From NCBI RefSeq assembly GCF_021869535.1, contig NW_026262734.1, forward strand, positions 97,345,285 to 97,409,284: a stretch of DNA of 64,000 nucleotides, given 5' to 3'. The notes below the pieces were generated by a model. That model was given only the letters and a program-made list of their open reading frames with translations, searched no databases and was not told the origin of the DNA. Origin of the DNA: Mytilus californianus (Eukaryota; Mollusca; Bivalvia; Mytilida; Mytilidae). The translations under genes were made by a program, and so were the position numbers. This document shows, one piece after another, positions 32,640 to 44,531 of the stretch. Within the stretch, counting starts at the first letter, position 1, and every line of letters starts with the position of its first letter.

Positions 32640-33545
32640 TGATAAACAACGTCAGTACCTAGAATCTATACTTCAAGACCACCCTTTTATTTGTGAAGTT
32701 GATACGGAATATTTATCAACAAGGTCTTGGTATCTTCTGATGAACTTTTTGCGAAAAATGACAAAACGTCCTTTTACATAACCCTGGTTCATCAACTTTC
32801 TGCTCAGACACTGGTGACAGTTTATAAAGTCTGAGTAGCAGCTGCAAGCTCTTGAATACAGAATGAGTTGGGTAATGTATATCCAATATGCAGGTGAGGT
32901 TGGTTTATTGCTACTAAGGTGGGGGAAATTGATAATCAAATTAAAATCGTCTCGTTTGTCATAGATTCTGGTACTGAGATGACCGCTTATGTCAAATTCG
33001 AGGTATAAGTCTTAAAGTGAGACGAAGGAAACCGTGTCTGCTGTTTCTTTAATTTCTAGTTTTGGGTGATATATTAATTAAACCAAATCAGAAAAGTTTG
33101 GATTGTTAATGGAAAGAACATCATCAATATATCTGAATGTGAAATTAAATGATCTGGCTTCTTTGATCTTCTTGTTTTTGACAAGTGTCTGAAGGAACTT
33201 CGACTCATATGAAAACAAGAAGAGGTCGGCAAGGAGAGGCACACATCCGTTCTCATAGGAGTGCCGACAATTTGTTGAAAATATCTACCTCCAAATTCAA
33301 CAAATGTATTGTCAATAAGAAACTCCAGCATACTGATCACTTGTTCCTCTGTGAAGCATGTTTCATTTTTTTGTTCACTATTAACAAAATATGCCGAATG
33401 GTATCCCAAAGTAATAAATGTATAGCGTATACTACCATTTTTATGTTGAAAAGCATTGTTAAACAGAATTCTATAGTAAATATCTCTTTTGAAGATAATG
33501 AAAAACTAATCTTTCTGGAAGGTGTTTGTGTTTGTTTCATAGAGA
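32640..33545 (-). pseudogene. Penelope-like reverse transcriptase remnant 2
   Basis: Minus-strand frames show QVISMLEFLIDNTFVEFGG, then GTPM, a frameshift before the LFLFSYES-like region, the catalytic FRYIDDVLSINN (about 33125-33145), and after a further break FPHLSSN, AYWIYITQLILYSRACS and RYQDLVDKY. The order matches remnant 1, but the sequence is a different subfamily. Same strand as remnant 1 and the receptor gene. Inactive. Confidence 0.75.
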
Positions 33546-33549
33546 TAAA

Positions 33550-34480
33550 GTAATAAATGCATACCCTAAAATGACTTTTCTAATGATAAAAGTAGGTACA
33601 ATATGATTATACATGTATCAATTATGCGAAAAGCTGGGACATTTTTGTGACCCCAACAGATATTCGACATACTCCAAGTATTCCCCCTTTTTACGAACTC
33701 ACTAACGAATTCCAGGATCCCTTATTCTTTTTAACTATCTGAATAAAAGTTCGTTTTATGGGTTATTGTGTTTTTCACTGCATCGTTGCTGTCTTGTGAA
33801 CGAATATCTGAAATCTTCGTTTAATCATTAATACTATTAATGGCTATATTTCGGGTAATTCAAACACTTGTTTCTTCGCATAGAAATAACTATTCATTAA
33901 TCTGAAAATAGAACGAATACTTTATATCACAGACTATAAATGTAGATAGAAATTGAAAAGATGAAAAACTAAGCGAAATTGTATATCCCGTCATGCATGA
34001 AAAAATGTGTTGTATTTCAGGAAATAACACGTTTTCTCGGTTGATCGTAAACACGTAGTAGTCCATTATGCATTGTTACTCATTTATTGGATTGGTCAAA
34101 TAAACAATTATTTTTGTGAGGACATTAGTATGCTAATGTATGCATGTCCATATAAGGTAGTGTTCCCGACCTGAACTTAGTGTCACGTGTCACATGTGTA
34201 GCTCTTATCATTCCTGGACAAGAATTTATATGTAGAAATATTGTACTGAGAGAAAAAAATCTTAATTTCCATGATTTAATTTCTATTTTGGGAAATAAAA
34301 TAGGCTTAGTGTATATCCATTTATTCTGGAATCGTCAAATCAAATGTGATATGAAAACAGTTAACAAGTGTACAAAAAAGCACTACATATATATCCGTAC
34401 ATACGGCAGGCGTTTCCGGAATATTCTTTATCTGGTACGTGCATTGGAATCGTGTTTAATAATTTAGCAATAATATGAGT
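33550..34480. other. Spacer downstream of the receptor gene
   Basis: No supported gene was found. It should include the receptor's 3' UTR at its right end. Confidence 0.4.
34320..34325 (-). promoter_or_regulatory. Candidate polyadenylation signal of the receptor gene
   Basis: AATAAA on the minus strand, about 165 bases after the stop codon of the seven-transmembrane receptor. Confidence 0.4.
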
Positions 34481-34489
34481 ATTCTATTG

Positions 34490-35455
34490 TCAACGAATTC
34501 TTCCGTCGTTCTTCAGGGTACAATTTGTCAAAAATTCTTTCTTTTTCTTAAGAAATGCATTTCTTACAGGTGGATTCCCAAATAATACAATAAGCGGATT
34601 CATCAGTGGTGATCCAAACATGAATATCAAGGTGCTCGTTCTAACAAAGATCGGATAATCAAAATCGTACGACATTTTCATCACTGCAGCTCCTAGAGCA
34701 ATGACAAGTGTCACAGAAAATAATGAGATAAAGTTACCGATCATCCTTTTCCACACTAATCCATGTCTGTTTAAAGTTACATCAGATTTTGCTGCATTGT
34801 AGGAAAAAATGAAAGTAATCACCTGTAGCAAAATGGCGAAAACAAACACAAATATTTCTACAATCAGTCGGACTACCATTGCAAACTTTCCCGGGATGTA
34901 TGTATTTCTAAATGAACCGTAAGCAACAAAGCAGGTCATCGTTTCCGGTTTGTATCCAGCGCCATTGGTGAAAGCCGTCATACATGATAATATAAAAGAT
35001 AACACAGTGAGGAAGGTAATATAACAGAAGGTTTTTCTTTCGTCGAATACTCTATGATGTTTATATACTAACAGAATGTAGAAAAACTTTTCAAGTGACG
35101 CTAGTGCTAAATACCAGCGCTGGGTTCCTGCATAAAATGAATTTGAAAATACAACTACTCCTGCCGACCACTCCGATAGCCACACTTCTTCGCTAAAGGA
35201 GAAGGAAATTCCTGTTATTTCAAAATTGACAACAATTATAATATCACAGATTAGAATGCAACAAATAATCCAGTTGGCAGGGATGCGAAGTTTTTCGTTC
35301 TTCATAATAACATATATGATCCGAGTGTTGAAGAATACTGTGTACAGTAAAACGAACAAAAACAGGAGATATTGAGCAATTCGTACTGTAGGATGTTTAT
35401 CCATTTCAGCTACCGGGAAATACCCTGTTCGGTTCACCGGAAAGACTAATGTCAT
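34490..35455 (-). CDS. Rhodopsin-type seven-transmembrane receptor, orphan
   Basis: An intact intronless frame of 321 residues. Seven hydrophobic helices lie at about 26-50, 61-81, 97-130, 142-162, 189-219, 237-260 and 266-293. An N-glycosylation site (Asn8-Arg-Thr) precedes helix 1, and a basic KKKK segment follows helix 7. Asp71 fits the conserved helix-2 aspartate, and helix 7 ends NPLIV, a form of NPxxY. At the end of helix 3, Glu122-Lys-Phe replaces D/E-R-Y, helix 6 lacks the CWxP motif, and no cysteine is seen at the start of helix 3. It is class A-like but divergent. Ligand unknown. Start: ATG in context aaaccATGA; a second Met is at residue 19. A possible acceptor (tgtacctttcag) about 57 bases upstream hints at a 5' UTR intron. 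Confidence 0.85.
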   Translation of the reverse strand: MTLVFPVNRTGYFPVAEMDKHPTVRIAQYLLFLFVLLYTVFFNTRIIYVIMKNEKLRIPANWIICCILICDIIIVVNFEITGISFSFSEEVWLSEWSAGVVVFSNSFYAGTQRWYLALASLEKFFYILLVYKHHRVFDERKTFCYITFLTVLSFILSCMTAFTNGAGYKPETMTCFVAYGSFRNTYIPGKFAMVVRLIVEIFVFVFAILLQVITFIFSYNAAKSDVTLNRHGLVWKRMIGNFISLFSVTLVIALGAAVMKMSYDFDYPIFVRTSTLIFMFGSPLMNPLIVLFGNPPVRNAFLKKKKEFLTNCTLKNDGRIR

Positions 35456-35565
35456 GGTTTTTTTATTTTCAACTTCAGAATCACCAGTTTTCTACTAATC
35501 TTTGTAAAACGACTGAAAGGTACAAAGTTATATTGTAATGTGTAAAGTACATTATATTTTATATA

Positions 35566-35705
35566 TTACATTGCATTTTCCATATCGGTCCTGGTATCAT
35601 CTATATAGACTCCAATATCGAACCGAGAGCTTAAGCCAAAGGGCCAGACACTAGTCGAGGGACAATACTGGTCGGGGACCGAAATGAATAATGTCCTGTA
35701 ATGAT
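35566..35705. repeat. Diverged fold-back element, relative of 13226-13366
   Basis: Reads ttttccatatcggtcctggt on the left and actggtcggggaccgaaatg on the right, with agactcc and gtcgagg near the loop. It lies just upstream of the receptor gene. Confidence 0.6.
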
Positions 35706-35719
35706 CTATTTAAGGTAGG

Positions 35720-36570
35720 TTGGTTTCTAAATTAAATAAAATCGATATAACTTTTTTCTTATTTGCTAAAATGTATGTACATAAATGTCAGAATTAGTAT
35801 AGTTTGTGCATGGAAACCCCAATTTTGTGTGATATAAAGAAATCTTAATGATTGAATTTTTTTAACTGAGCTATCTCTCCTGATATGGCAAAGTTACCAA
35901 CAAAAAAAAAACGAAAAAAAAAAAAAAAAAAAAAAAAATCACAAACCAAATATAATCAATATATGTAAAATCAGTCGTAAAAACGATAACACACATATTT
36001 GCTTCATTTAGATGAAAAGTCTTACAAAGGAATTGCATTCCTCTCTCATGTAAAATTGAGAATGGAAATGGGGAATATGTAAAAGAGACAACAACCCGGC
36101 CAAAGAGCAGACAACAGCCGAAGGCCACCAATGGGTCTTCAAAGTTTACATATTTCATTAAAGATTTTGACCGATTGATTTATGCTATTTAACAATTCAA
36201 TATGACGGAAGACACCCGATCTACCTCAATCATATAAGACTTTAGTCATACATATATTTATATATATTATTAATGAAATAGTTCCAATAATCCCGTACCA
36301 ATGTCCGATAGTATCACAATTGGAACAAAGATACATGTATATACTGTTTCTAACGTCATGATAAAAGAAAAAGATCGGCTTATTTTGTTTGAACTGAGTT
36401 GTTTATGCAGTTTTATGAATGGAAGGGCAAGTTTATGATCTCAAACAAATCTTGCCAATTGTGCATGTACGTGACTAATAAAACCGGATGAGAGCTGATA
36501 TAGATTTTGTGGCTGATATGGCCGCCCAACTGAAATAACATATTACTAGGAAAATAAGAACAATACAGTT
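35720..36570. other. Spacer with an A run and a family B head fragment
   Basis: An A tract lies at about 35910-35938. A family B head (aatggaaatggggaatatgt to ccaccaatgggtcttcaa) is at 36058-36142. Nothing else was seen. Confidence 0.55.
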
Positions 36571-36699
36571 TATTGTTAAACAAAACTATTTCAGTAGCTC
36601 CGATTATTGATCAATATCTTAACATTGTTAAAAGAATCGAACTTTTTATATCATTTTTATTATTCAAAATCTTAATAATAGATCATAAGAATTACCAGA

Positions 36700-37272
36700 G
36701 GTATAAAAATAGTATAATCCCTGAACTTCACCCATCTGTCACTGAAACCCTTACTAAAGAAGGATTTCCGTTTGGCTGTGCTGGATGCAACATTATTCGT
36801 CGCCAAGTCATGTTGGAATTGGTATGGTGAGTCCGATGCCATGCTATGTATGCACGTTGGAGAAACATTGAAGATAAAATAAGGGTATGGTTGCCAATGA
36901 GACCACCATTCAACACAGACCAAATGTCGTAGATGTTAGCAACTATAGGTCACTGTATAGGCTTGTTGCAAAGATGTGGTATGCATGCCAATGAGACAAC
37001 TATCCATCAGAGACTAAATGACTAAATAACGTTAATGTAACCAAGTATATGTCATCGTATAGTTCTGTTGCAATTAAAAGATTTTAGTTTCTGTCTTTAT
37101 CCAATACGCCCTTATTTCATGAGGTAGTAAAAATGCACGCTCTTCATCCTGGAAGACCTACTTTGCAGAATATAGCTTTTGGGTTTTATCATTTCGTTAT
37201 TTGTGTCCTGAATATGAATGAAATATTTTCCACTGAACGTTAAGAACCCAATAATAGATTAAGCAATCTAAA
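36700..37272 (+). repeat. SINE-like element interrupted by family A fragments
   Basis: The outer parts (tccgtttggctgtgctggat, ctatgtatgcacgttggag, tctttatccaatacgccct, ttcatcctggaagacctac and the tail tgaatatgaatgaaatattt then ccactgaacgttaag) match the copy at 38695-39112. Two partial family A heads in tandem lie between them, at about 36880-37075. Confidence 0.65.
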
Positions 37273-37461
37273 TAAATGGAATTCATTGAAAATAAATTGC
37301 ATTTCTATATAAAGGTTTTCTAAAAATGTATTTCTATTAGATTCACTGCACACGTGAACATGGACTATATTTTGTATTCTCAATGTCAGCTGATAATTTT
37401 TTTGTCAGGTCGAGGGAATTAGGTAGATACCCGATCTGTTATAGTCTTGGTTATATTGGTT

Positions 37462-37605
37462 AATAGATATAGGAAGATGTGGTATGAGTGCCAATGAGAC
37501 AACTCTCCATCCAAGTAACAATTTATAAAAGTAAACCATTATAGGTCAAGGTACGGCCTTCAACACGGAGCATTGGCTCACACCGAACAGCAAGCTATAA
37601 AGGGC
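37462..37605 (+). repeat. Family A single copy matching the array unit
   Basis: Starts agatataggaagatgtggta, identical to the 58-bp unit of the array at 21099-22954, and runs once through ctccatccaagtaacaat into the family A body. It shows what an unamplified copy looks like. Confidence 0.85.
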
Positions 37606-38376
37606 AATTTTAAAACAATTTATGAACAGTGTATTGCTTTGTTGTTTTGTATTTCTAATGTTGGTTTTAGTCGAATTTAAAGACCCCAGAACTGAAATGC
37701 GTATTACAGGTAAAAGTAGAGAAAGAGTTGAATGTTGAGTCATGTTTTTTGGTACCTTTTTTAGCGAAACAACGAAAAATAATATACAAAATCAGGAAAC
37801 AAACACTATACATCGGGTGGGGCTTAAAAAAAATCAGTCTCCCAATTTAGTGGTTTAGATCATTTATTTGGGTCACAAATGGTCGTCTTAGTGTGAATAA
37901 TTGCGTGCTGTAAGAATCTACGAATTAATCATTCTATGAACATTATATGTAATAAAGAATATTGACTTATCTTTCTTATCATTAAAAAAAATGTTAAGTT
38001 TTAGTTCATTAACTTAATATACTATATATATATTAGTTACCTAGTTATATAACTCAACGATATTGTTTTGATGCATTAAATCATGACTTGTGTGAAATAT
38101 TTTTACACTCTCGTCTCAAATGAAGAGGGGATACTAATGTTCCACATGTCCGACTGTCCATCACATTTTTGTATTCCCTATTGATACTTAAAGTAATTCT
38201 AGTACTTGGCCAATTCTTCATGAAATTGGAATACAGCAGACGATGATGGGGTAATTCATACTAATTAGATACAAGCAGTGGTGCATTGCATATATAGACA
38301 CCTAACTAACGGGAGATACAAATGCTTGACTCTGATATTTTATCACGTTGAAAGTACACTCACATATAAGTATTTG
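37606..38376. other. Spacer, nothing recognised
   Basis: No supported feature. Confidence 0.4.
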
Positions 38377-38634
38377 ACGTGAGCTGCGTCGGATAGAAAT
38401 CGACCTTATGCAAGTGCACGTATACATGTACATGTATAAGTGTTTGATTGATTTTGGAATATTCAAATATGAAATAAAAGATGAATTCTGGTCTGTTTTG
38501 TAGGGTTCTTATATCAACTTCATTTTCAAATAGTTACAGACTTTGCATAGATATTTTTTTCAACCCGAAATAAGTTAACAGATTTTTTTATATGCATTTG
38601 CATAAGGTCGATTTCTATCCGACACAGCTCACGT
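38377..38634. mobile_element. MITE with about 35-bp terminal inverted repeats
   Basis: The left end is acgtgagctgcgtcggatag then aaatcgaccttatgcaa. The right end is ttgcataaggtcgatttcta then tccgacacagctcacgt. The arms match with only a couple of differences. The element is 258 bp and non-coding. Second copy at 28952-29200. Confidence 0.9.
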
Positions 38635-38694
38635 ATTGAAAAAAAAAAACAACCCATTCAAGCGACACATCTATGTTTACCTTTATATAGGATG

Positions 38695-39112
38695 AACAGA
38701 AATATGGTCACATAGGTCTTCCGACCGGCAGTAAAACCTTGCCGAAGTGGAGCGTCCGTTTGACTGTGCGGGATGTACAAGAACGCAGCCACGTCCGTTC
38801 GAAATAGGGACGTTATATCCGATGCCTCGTGTAGAGAGAGTGTCATGCTCTCTGCACGTTAAGAACCATTGCAACAAAATTTTGAGTGATCCGTAGGTGG
38901 TTTATTGCAAGGTAAAATTTCTGTCCCTATCCAATATACCCTCATTTTCCAATGGCAGTCTAAAATTCCCCGACCTTCATCCCGGACGGCCTTTATTACA
39001 GGACCTACCTATTGAATGTATTGTTAATTTGTTCTCTTCCTGAACATGCATGAAATATTTGCCACTGGATTTTAAGCAACCAGCAATGAATAAATCAATC
39101 AAATAGAAGGTT
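38695..39112 (+). repeat. SINE-like element with shared 3' tail
   Basis: Contains ggagcgtccgtttgactgtg, cgggatgtacaagaac, gcctcgtgtagagagag, tctgcacgttaagaacc, ctgtccctatccaatatacc and ttcatcccggacggcc. The tail is cctgaacatgcatgaaat then ccactggattttaagcaacc, ending aataaatcaatcaa. The tail and short ATCA-type end indicate retroposition. The small minus-strand frames here are not genes. Confidence 0.65.
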
Positions 39113-40124
39113 ACACTCCTATGCATTTATGCAGGTAAAATTTGATGGTTTAATTCAAATGATATTAACCCTTCAAGGGTTTATCCACTCAGGTATTTTT
39201 TAGAAAGAATTCTTTAAATTGGCGCCATTTTTCCCCATCTTTTGGAAGCGCAAAAAATGAAATAGAAATGATGAAAAATTGAAATAGAAATAAAGATGTT
39301 ATTATTATAATAATATTTATGTAACGATGTAAAGTTAAGTATTTTTTCAGTTATCTAATCTTATACATTTTATTATTTTAAAATGTTATTGAAGAGAAAA
39401 AAATGAATTAAATCGTCATTTAAAAAGTGATAGACGATTTCGAACATTTGACAGATCTTATGTCCCATGCTCAGATGCTAGCGTCGGTGAACTTGTTTTT
39501 TTTAAAGAAATTTCGCGCTATTGTAAACATTGCAAAGTGCGTGTGTTTACACTATATAAAACAAGGAGATGTAATATATTGCCAATGAATAAACTATCCA
39601 CTATAGATTTCAATTTCATAAGCTATTTCGTTTTCCTTTTTAAATATTTCAAAATAAATATATTCCTACTTACTTAATAAGAATGCAATTGAGATACAAT
39701 TACTCTCATTGCACAAGTATTAACCATCCATATATACGGTTGATGATAAATGTATATTTTTTTCTAATATAATGATTACCTGAACAGCCGAAGAAACCAA
39801 TAACAAAAGTATTACCTTTGGTGGTCTGATTTTCATTTTTTCTACAACATTTATTGATTCATCATATTTCTTGTCTAATGAGCATTTTATCCATTTCTCT
39901 AAAGCCATTTTTGGTTTTGAGAAATTCTAATTATATTTGTATCTTTAATATTTTAAGCTTTTTTTCTTCGCTCAAAAACCAAGTTTTTTTTAACGTAAAA
40001 GTACATATATTAATGTCTCAAAATAATTGACATACATGTATACGGGATCCGATATCATCCTCGTGTTTGCACCCGAAATAAGGATACCTCAACTCCAATG
40101 AACAATCCTTTGTGACATCATATA
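39113..40124. other. Spacer with a decayed family A head
   Basis: A decayed family A head (aaggagatgtaatatattgcc) is at about 39560-39605. Nothing else is supported. Confidence 0.4.
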
Positions 40125-40500
40125 AAAATAAGATGATGTGGTATGATTGCAAATGCGACAACTCTCGACTAGAGACAAAATGACGCAGAATGATGTTAGT
40201 AACCATAGATCACCGTACAGCCTTCAAAAATGAGTATGATAAACAGCAACAAACGACATCCACTGTATTGCAGGCTCCTGACTTGGAACAGGCACATACA
40301 GAATGTGGCGGTGTTAATCATGTTAGCGGGCGCCCAACACTCCGAAACCTTGGGCAGTGGTACAACAGCGCAACACCAGAGTAAACTGTACAAAACAATA
40401 AACGAAAAAAATTATGATAAACAGCATCAAACGACAACAACTCAATTGCTGTCTCCTGACTTGGGACAGGCACATATAGAATGTAAGCATGGTTAAAAGT
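40125..40500 (+). repeat. Family A copy with its second module duplicated
   Basis: After the head (gatgatgtggtatgattgca, gtcaccg-like text, gccttcaaaaatgag) the block atgataaacagca ... cctgacttgg ... aggcacata occurs twice, at about 40225-40300 and 40415-40490. Confidence 0.7.
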
Positions 40501-40899
40501 AAATTTGGTGTATATTTTACAGACATTATCTAAATTTTAGCATTCTAAAATGCCTGTTAAATTCAAGCATTTTATATATTGTCTTTTTTTCAGAAATTTT
40601 TACAAAATGACAAGCTAATAAATTTGAAGTCTTTTTCCGAAAGCCTGGATCAAATGAAAGTCATTTTACAAAATGTCTGAAATTATTACATAGAACGAAA
40701 TGTTCGCAAGATACGGGCCAATGCATGTATTAAACAGCGCCGTTTATTCTATGAACAGTTTAAGAGTTCAAAATTCATTCTACTGAATTATTTACAGTTC
40801 TAACAAGCACATACTTTAACGCTAGTTCATATATTGGATGGCATGAGCTGTTCTACACTTGTGAATGTCTGCTTCTATTTCCTATTTTTCCAAAAGATT

Positions 40900-41082
40900 A
40901 AAAGTATTATTAGCTTGATTAGGTTGATATACATCTTATGGCTTATATCGATCATAGCCTTCAAGAGGCAAAATCGTATCACGACTCGAGAATCTCTTGG
41001 GGGTAGTGAAGATGAAGATAATTCTATATTTGCATCAAAACAATACGATATGACGTTATTGAGACAACAAATCAACGACTAA
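40900..41082 (+). CDS. Candidate terminal exon with one membrane segment
   Basis: After a pyrimidine tract (ttctatttcctatttttcc then aaaag, at about 40871-40899), an open frame reads about 60 codons to TAA at 41080-41082. It has a hydrophobic stretch LIRLIYILWLISIIAF, basic KRQNR, then an acidic tail with GGSEDEDNS and KQYDM. The order hydrophobic, basic, acidic cytoplasmic tail is what a single-pass membrane protein's last exon looks like. No upstream partner exon was found and no family is recognised. It may be chance. Confidence 0.2.
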   Translation, partial: KSIISLIRLIYILWLISIIAFKRQNRITTRESLGGSEDEDNSIFASKQYDMTLLRQQIND

Positions 41083-41145
41083 AAAATAATCAATGAGATA
41101 CATTACCTTCTATAAATGGTCCTTTTAATTCCGTTGCCTAAGTAT

Positions 41146-41830
41146 AACATTTCGACTACATTGCACTTACACACAAACATTTCGACTATACTACACTTTG
41201 ACACAATCATTTCGACTCCACTACACTTTGAGACAAACATTACGACAAGACGACACTTTCACATAAACATTTCGACTACACTACAGTTTCAAACAGATAT
41301 TTCGACTACCCTCCACTTTCACACAAACATTTCGACTACACTACACTTTCACACAAACATTTCAACTATACTACACTTTCATACGAACATTTAAAATACA
41401 CTACACTTTCACACAAATGATTCGACTACACTACACTTTCACACAAACATTTCGACTACACAACACTTTCACACAAACATTTCGACTACACGACACTTTC
41501 ACAAAAACATTTCAACTATACTACACTTTCACACGACCATTTCGACAACATTATACTTTCACACGACCATTTCGACTACACTACACTTTCACACAAACAT
41601 TTCGACAACACTACACTTTCACACAAATATTGAGACTACCCTCCACTTTCACACAAACGTTTCGACTACATTTCACTTTCACACAAACATTTCGAATACA
41701 CTACACTTTCACACGACCATTTCGACTATACTACACTTTCAAACAAATAATTCCAATCCACTACACTTTCACACAAACCATTCGACTACACAACACTTTC
41801 ACACAAACATTTCAATTAAACGACACTCAT
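41146..41830. repeat. 30-bp tandem array, about 23 copies
   Basis: Unit ttcgactacactacactttc then acacaaacat, with frequent single-base changes. Open frames across it (period divisible by three) are by-products. Confidence 0.92.
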
Positions 41831-41851
41831 ATTTTCATTACTGACGAAGAG

Positions 41852-44458
41852 TTTATATGGGTTATATGTGTAAGACATGTTATAGGAAAAACATCAGATC
41901 TAACAATACCGACTGTAGCTTTATATGTGTTACACATGTTACAGGAAACATATCAGATCTAACAATACCGACTGAAGCTTTATATGTGTTACAAATGTTA
42001 CAGGAAACACATCAGATCTAACAATACCGACTGTAGCTTTATATGTGTTACACATGTTGTAGAAAACACATAAGATCTAACACTACCGACTGTAGCTTTA
42101 TATGTGTTACACATGTTGTAGAAAACACATCAGATCTAACACTACCGACTGTAGCTTTATATGTGTTACACATGTTGTAGAAAACACATCAGATCTAACT
42201 ATACCTACTGTAGCTTTATATGTGTTACACATGTTGTAGAAAACACATCAGATCTAACAATACCGACTGTAGCTTTGTATGTGTTACACATGTTACAGGA
42301 AACACATCAGATCTAACAATACCGACTGTAGCTTTATATGTGTTACACATGTTGCAGAAAACACATCAGATCTAACAAAACCGACTGTAGCTTTATATGT
42401 GTTACACATGTTGTAGAAAACACATCAGATCTAACAATACCGACTGTAGCTTAATATGTTTTACACATGTTGTAGACAACACATCAGATATAATTATACC
42501 TACTGTAGCTTTATATGTGTTACACATGTTGTAGAAAACACATCAGATCTAACAATACCGACTGTAGCTTTATATGTGTTACACATGTTGTAGAAAACAC
42601 ATCAGATCTAACTATACCTACTGTAGCTTTATATGTGTTACACATGTTGTAGAAAACACATTAGATCTAACAATACCGACTGAAGCTTTATATGTGTTAC
42701 ACATGTTGTAGAAAACACATCAAATCTAACTATACCTACTGTAGATTTATATGTGTTTCACATGTTGTAGAAAACACATCAGATCTAACTATACCTACTG
42801 TAGCTTTATATGTGTTACACATGTTGTAGAAAACACATCAGATCTAACTATACCGACTGTAGCTTTATACGTGTTACACATGTTGTAGAAAACACATCAG
42901 ATCTAACTATACCGACTGTAGCTTTATATGTGTTACACATGTTGTAGAAAACACATCAGATCTAACTATACCTACTGTAGCTTTATACGTGTTACACATG
43001 TTGTAGAAAACACATCAGATCTAACAATACCTACTGTAGCTTTATATGTGTTACACATATTACAGGAAAGACATCAGGTCTAACAATACCGACTGTAGCT
43101 TTATATATGTTAGACATTTTACAGGAAACAGTCAGATCTAGCAATACCGACTGTAGCTTTATATACGTAACACATGTCACGGGAAATACTTCAGATCTAG
43201 AAATATCGACTGTAGCTTTATATATGTTACGCATGTTACAGGAACCACATCAGATCTAGCAATACCGACTGTAGTTTTATATGTGTTACGTGTTACAGGA
43301 AACACATCAGATCTAACAATACCGACTGTAGTTTTATATGTGTTACGTGTTACAAGAACCACATCAGATCTAACAATACCGACTGAAGTTTCATATTTGT
43401 TACGTGTTACATGAAACACATCAGATCTAACAATACCGACTGTAGCTTTATATGTGTTACACATGTTAACGAAACATATCAGATCTAACAATACCGACTG
43501 TAGCAATATATGTGTTGGACATGTTTTTGTTACAGAAAACACATCAGATCTAACAAAACCGACTGTAGCTTTATATGTGTTACACATGTTACAGGAAACA
43601 CATCAGATCTAACAATACCGACTGTAGCTTTATATATGTTACACATGTTACAGAATACACATCAAATCTAACAATACCGACTGTAGCTTTATATATGTTA
43701 CACATGTTACAGAATACACATCAGATCTAACAATACCGACTGTAGCTTTATATATGTTAGACATGTTACAGAAAACACTTAAGATCTAACAAAATCGACT
43801 GTAGCTTTATATGTGTTACACATGTTACAGGAAACACATCAGATCTAACAATAACGACTTTAGCTTTATATGTGTAACACATGTTAACGAAAACACATCA
43901 GATCTAACAATACCGACTGTAGCTTTATATGTGTTACGCATGTTACAGGAAACACATCAGATCTAACAATACCGCCTGTAGCTTTATATATGTTAGACAT
44001 GTTACAGAAAACACTTAAGATCTAACAAAATCGACTGTAGCTTTATACGTGTTACACATGTTACAGGAAACACATCAGATCTAACAATAACGACTTTAGC
44101 TTTATATGTGTAACATATGTTAACGAAAACACATCAGATCTAACAATACCGACTGTAGCTTTATATGTGTTACGCATGTTACAGGAAACACATCAGATCT
44201 AACAAAATCGACTGTAGCTTTATATGTGTTACACATGTTACAGGAAACACATCAGATCTAACAATAACGACTGTAGCTTTATATGTGTTACGCATATTAT
44301 AGGAAACACATCAGATCTAACAATACCGACTGTAGCTTTATGTGTTACACATGTTACAGGAAACACATCAGATCTAACTATACCTTCTGTAGATTTATAT
44401 GTGTCACACATGTTACAGGAAACACATCAGATCTAACAATACCGACTGTAGCTTTATA
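41852..44458. repeat. 59-bp satellite, about 44 copies
   Basis: The unit is tttatatgtgttacacatgt, then tacaggaaacacatcagatc, then taacaataccgactgtagc. Two variants are spatially separated: ttgtagaaaac dominates about 42050-43020, while ttacaggaaac dominates both flanks. Open frames of 67-157 codons across it are by-products. Confidence 0.95.
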
Positions 44459-44531
44459 CAAAGTTATTATCTTAATTCATGAAACAACTTTAAATAGCAC
44501 ATTACAAAATAGTATAATACTAGTATATGAA

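Noticed and set aside
36672..36923. Minus-strand frames of 62-83 codons, similar to those at 38658-38877
   Set aside because: Both sets lie in copies of the same SINE-like repeat and are not conserved as protein between the copies.
41116..41962. Frames of 92 and 181 codons with TFTQTFRLHY-like repeats
   Set aside because: They are products of the 30-bp tandem array, with no start context, domain or conservation signal.
41146..44458. Possible CRISPR array because of 30-bp and 59-bp periodicity
   Set aside because: There are no unique spacers between constant repeats: the whole unit repeats, and the DNA is animal.
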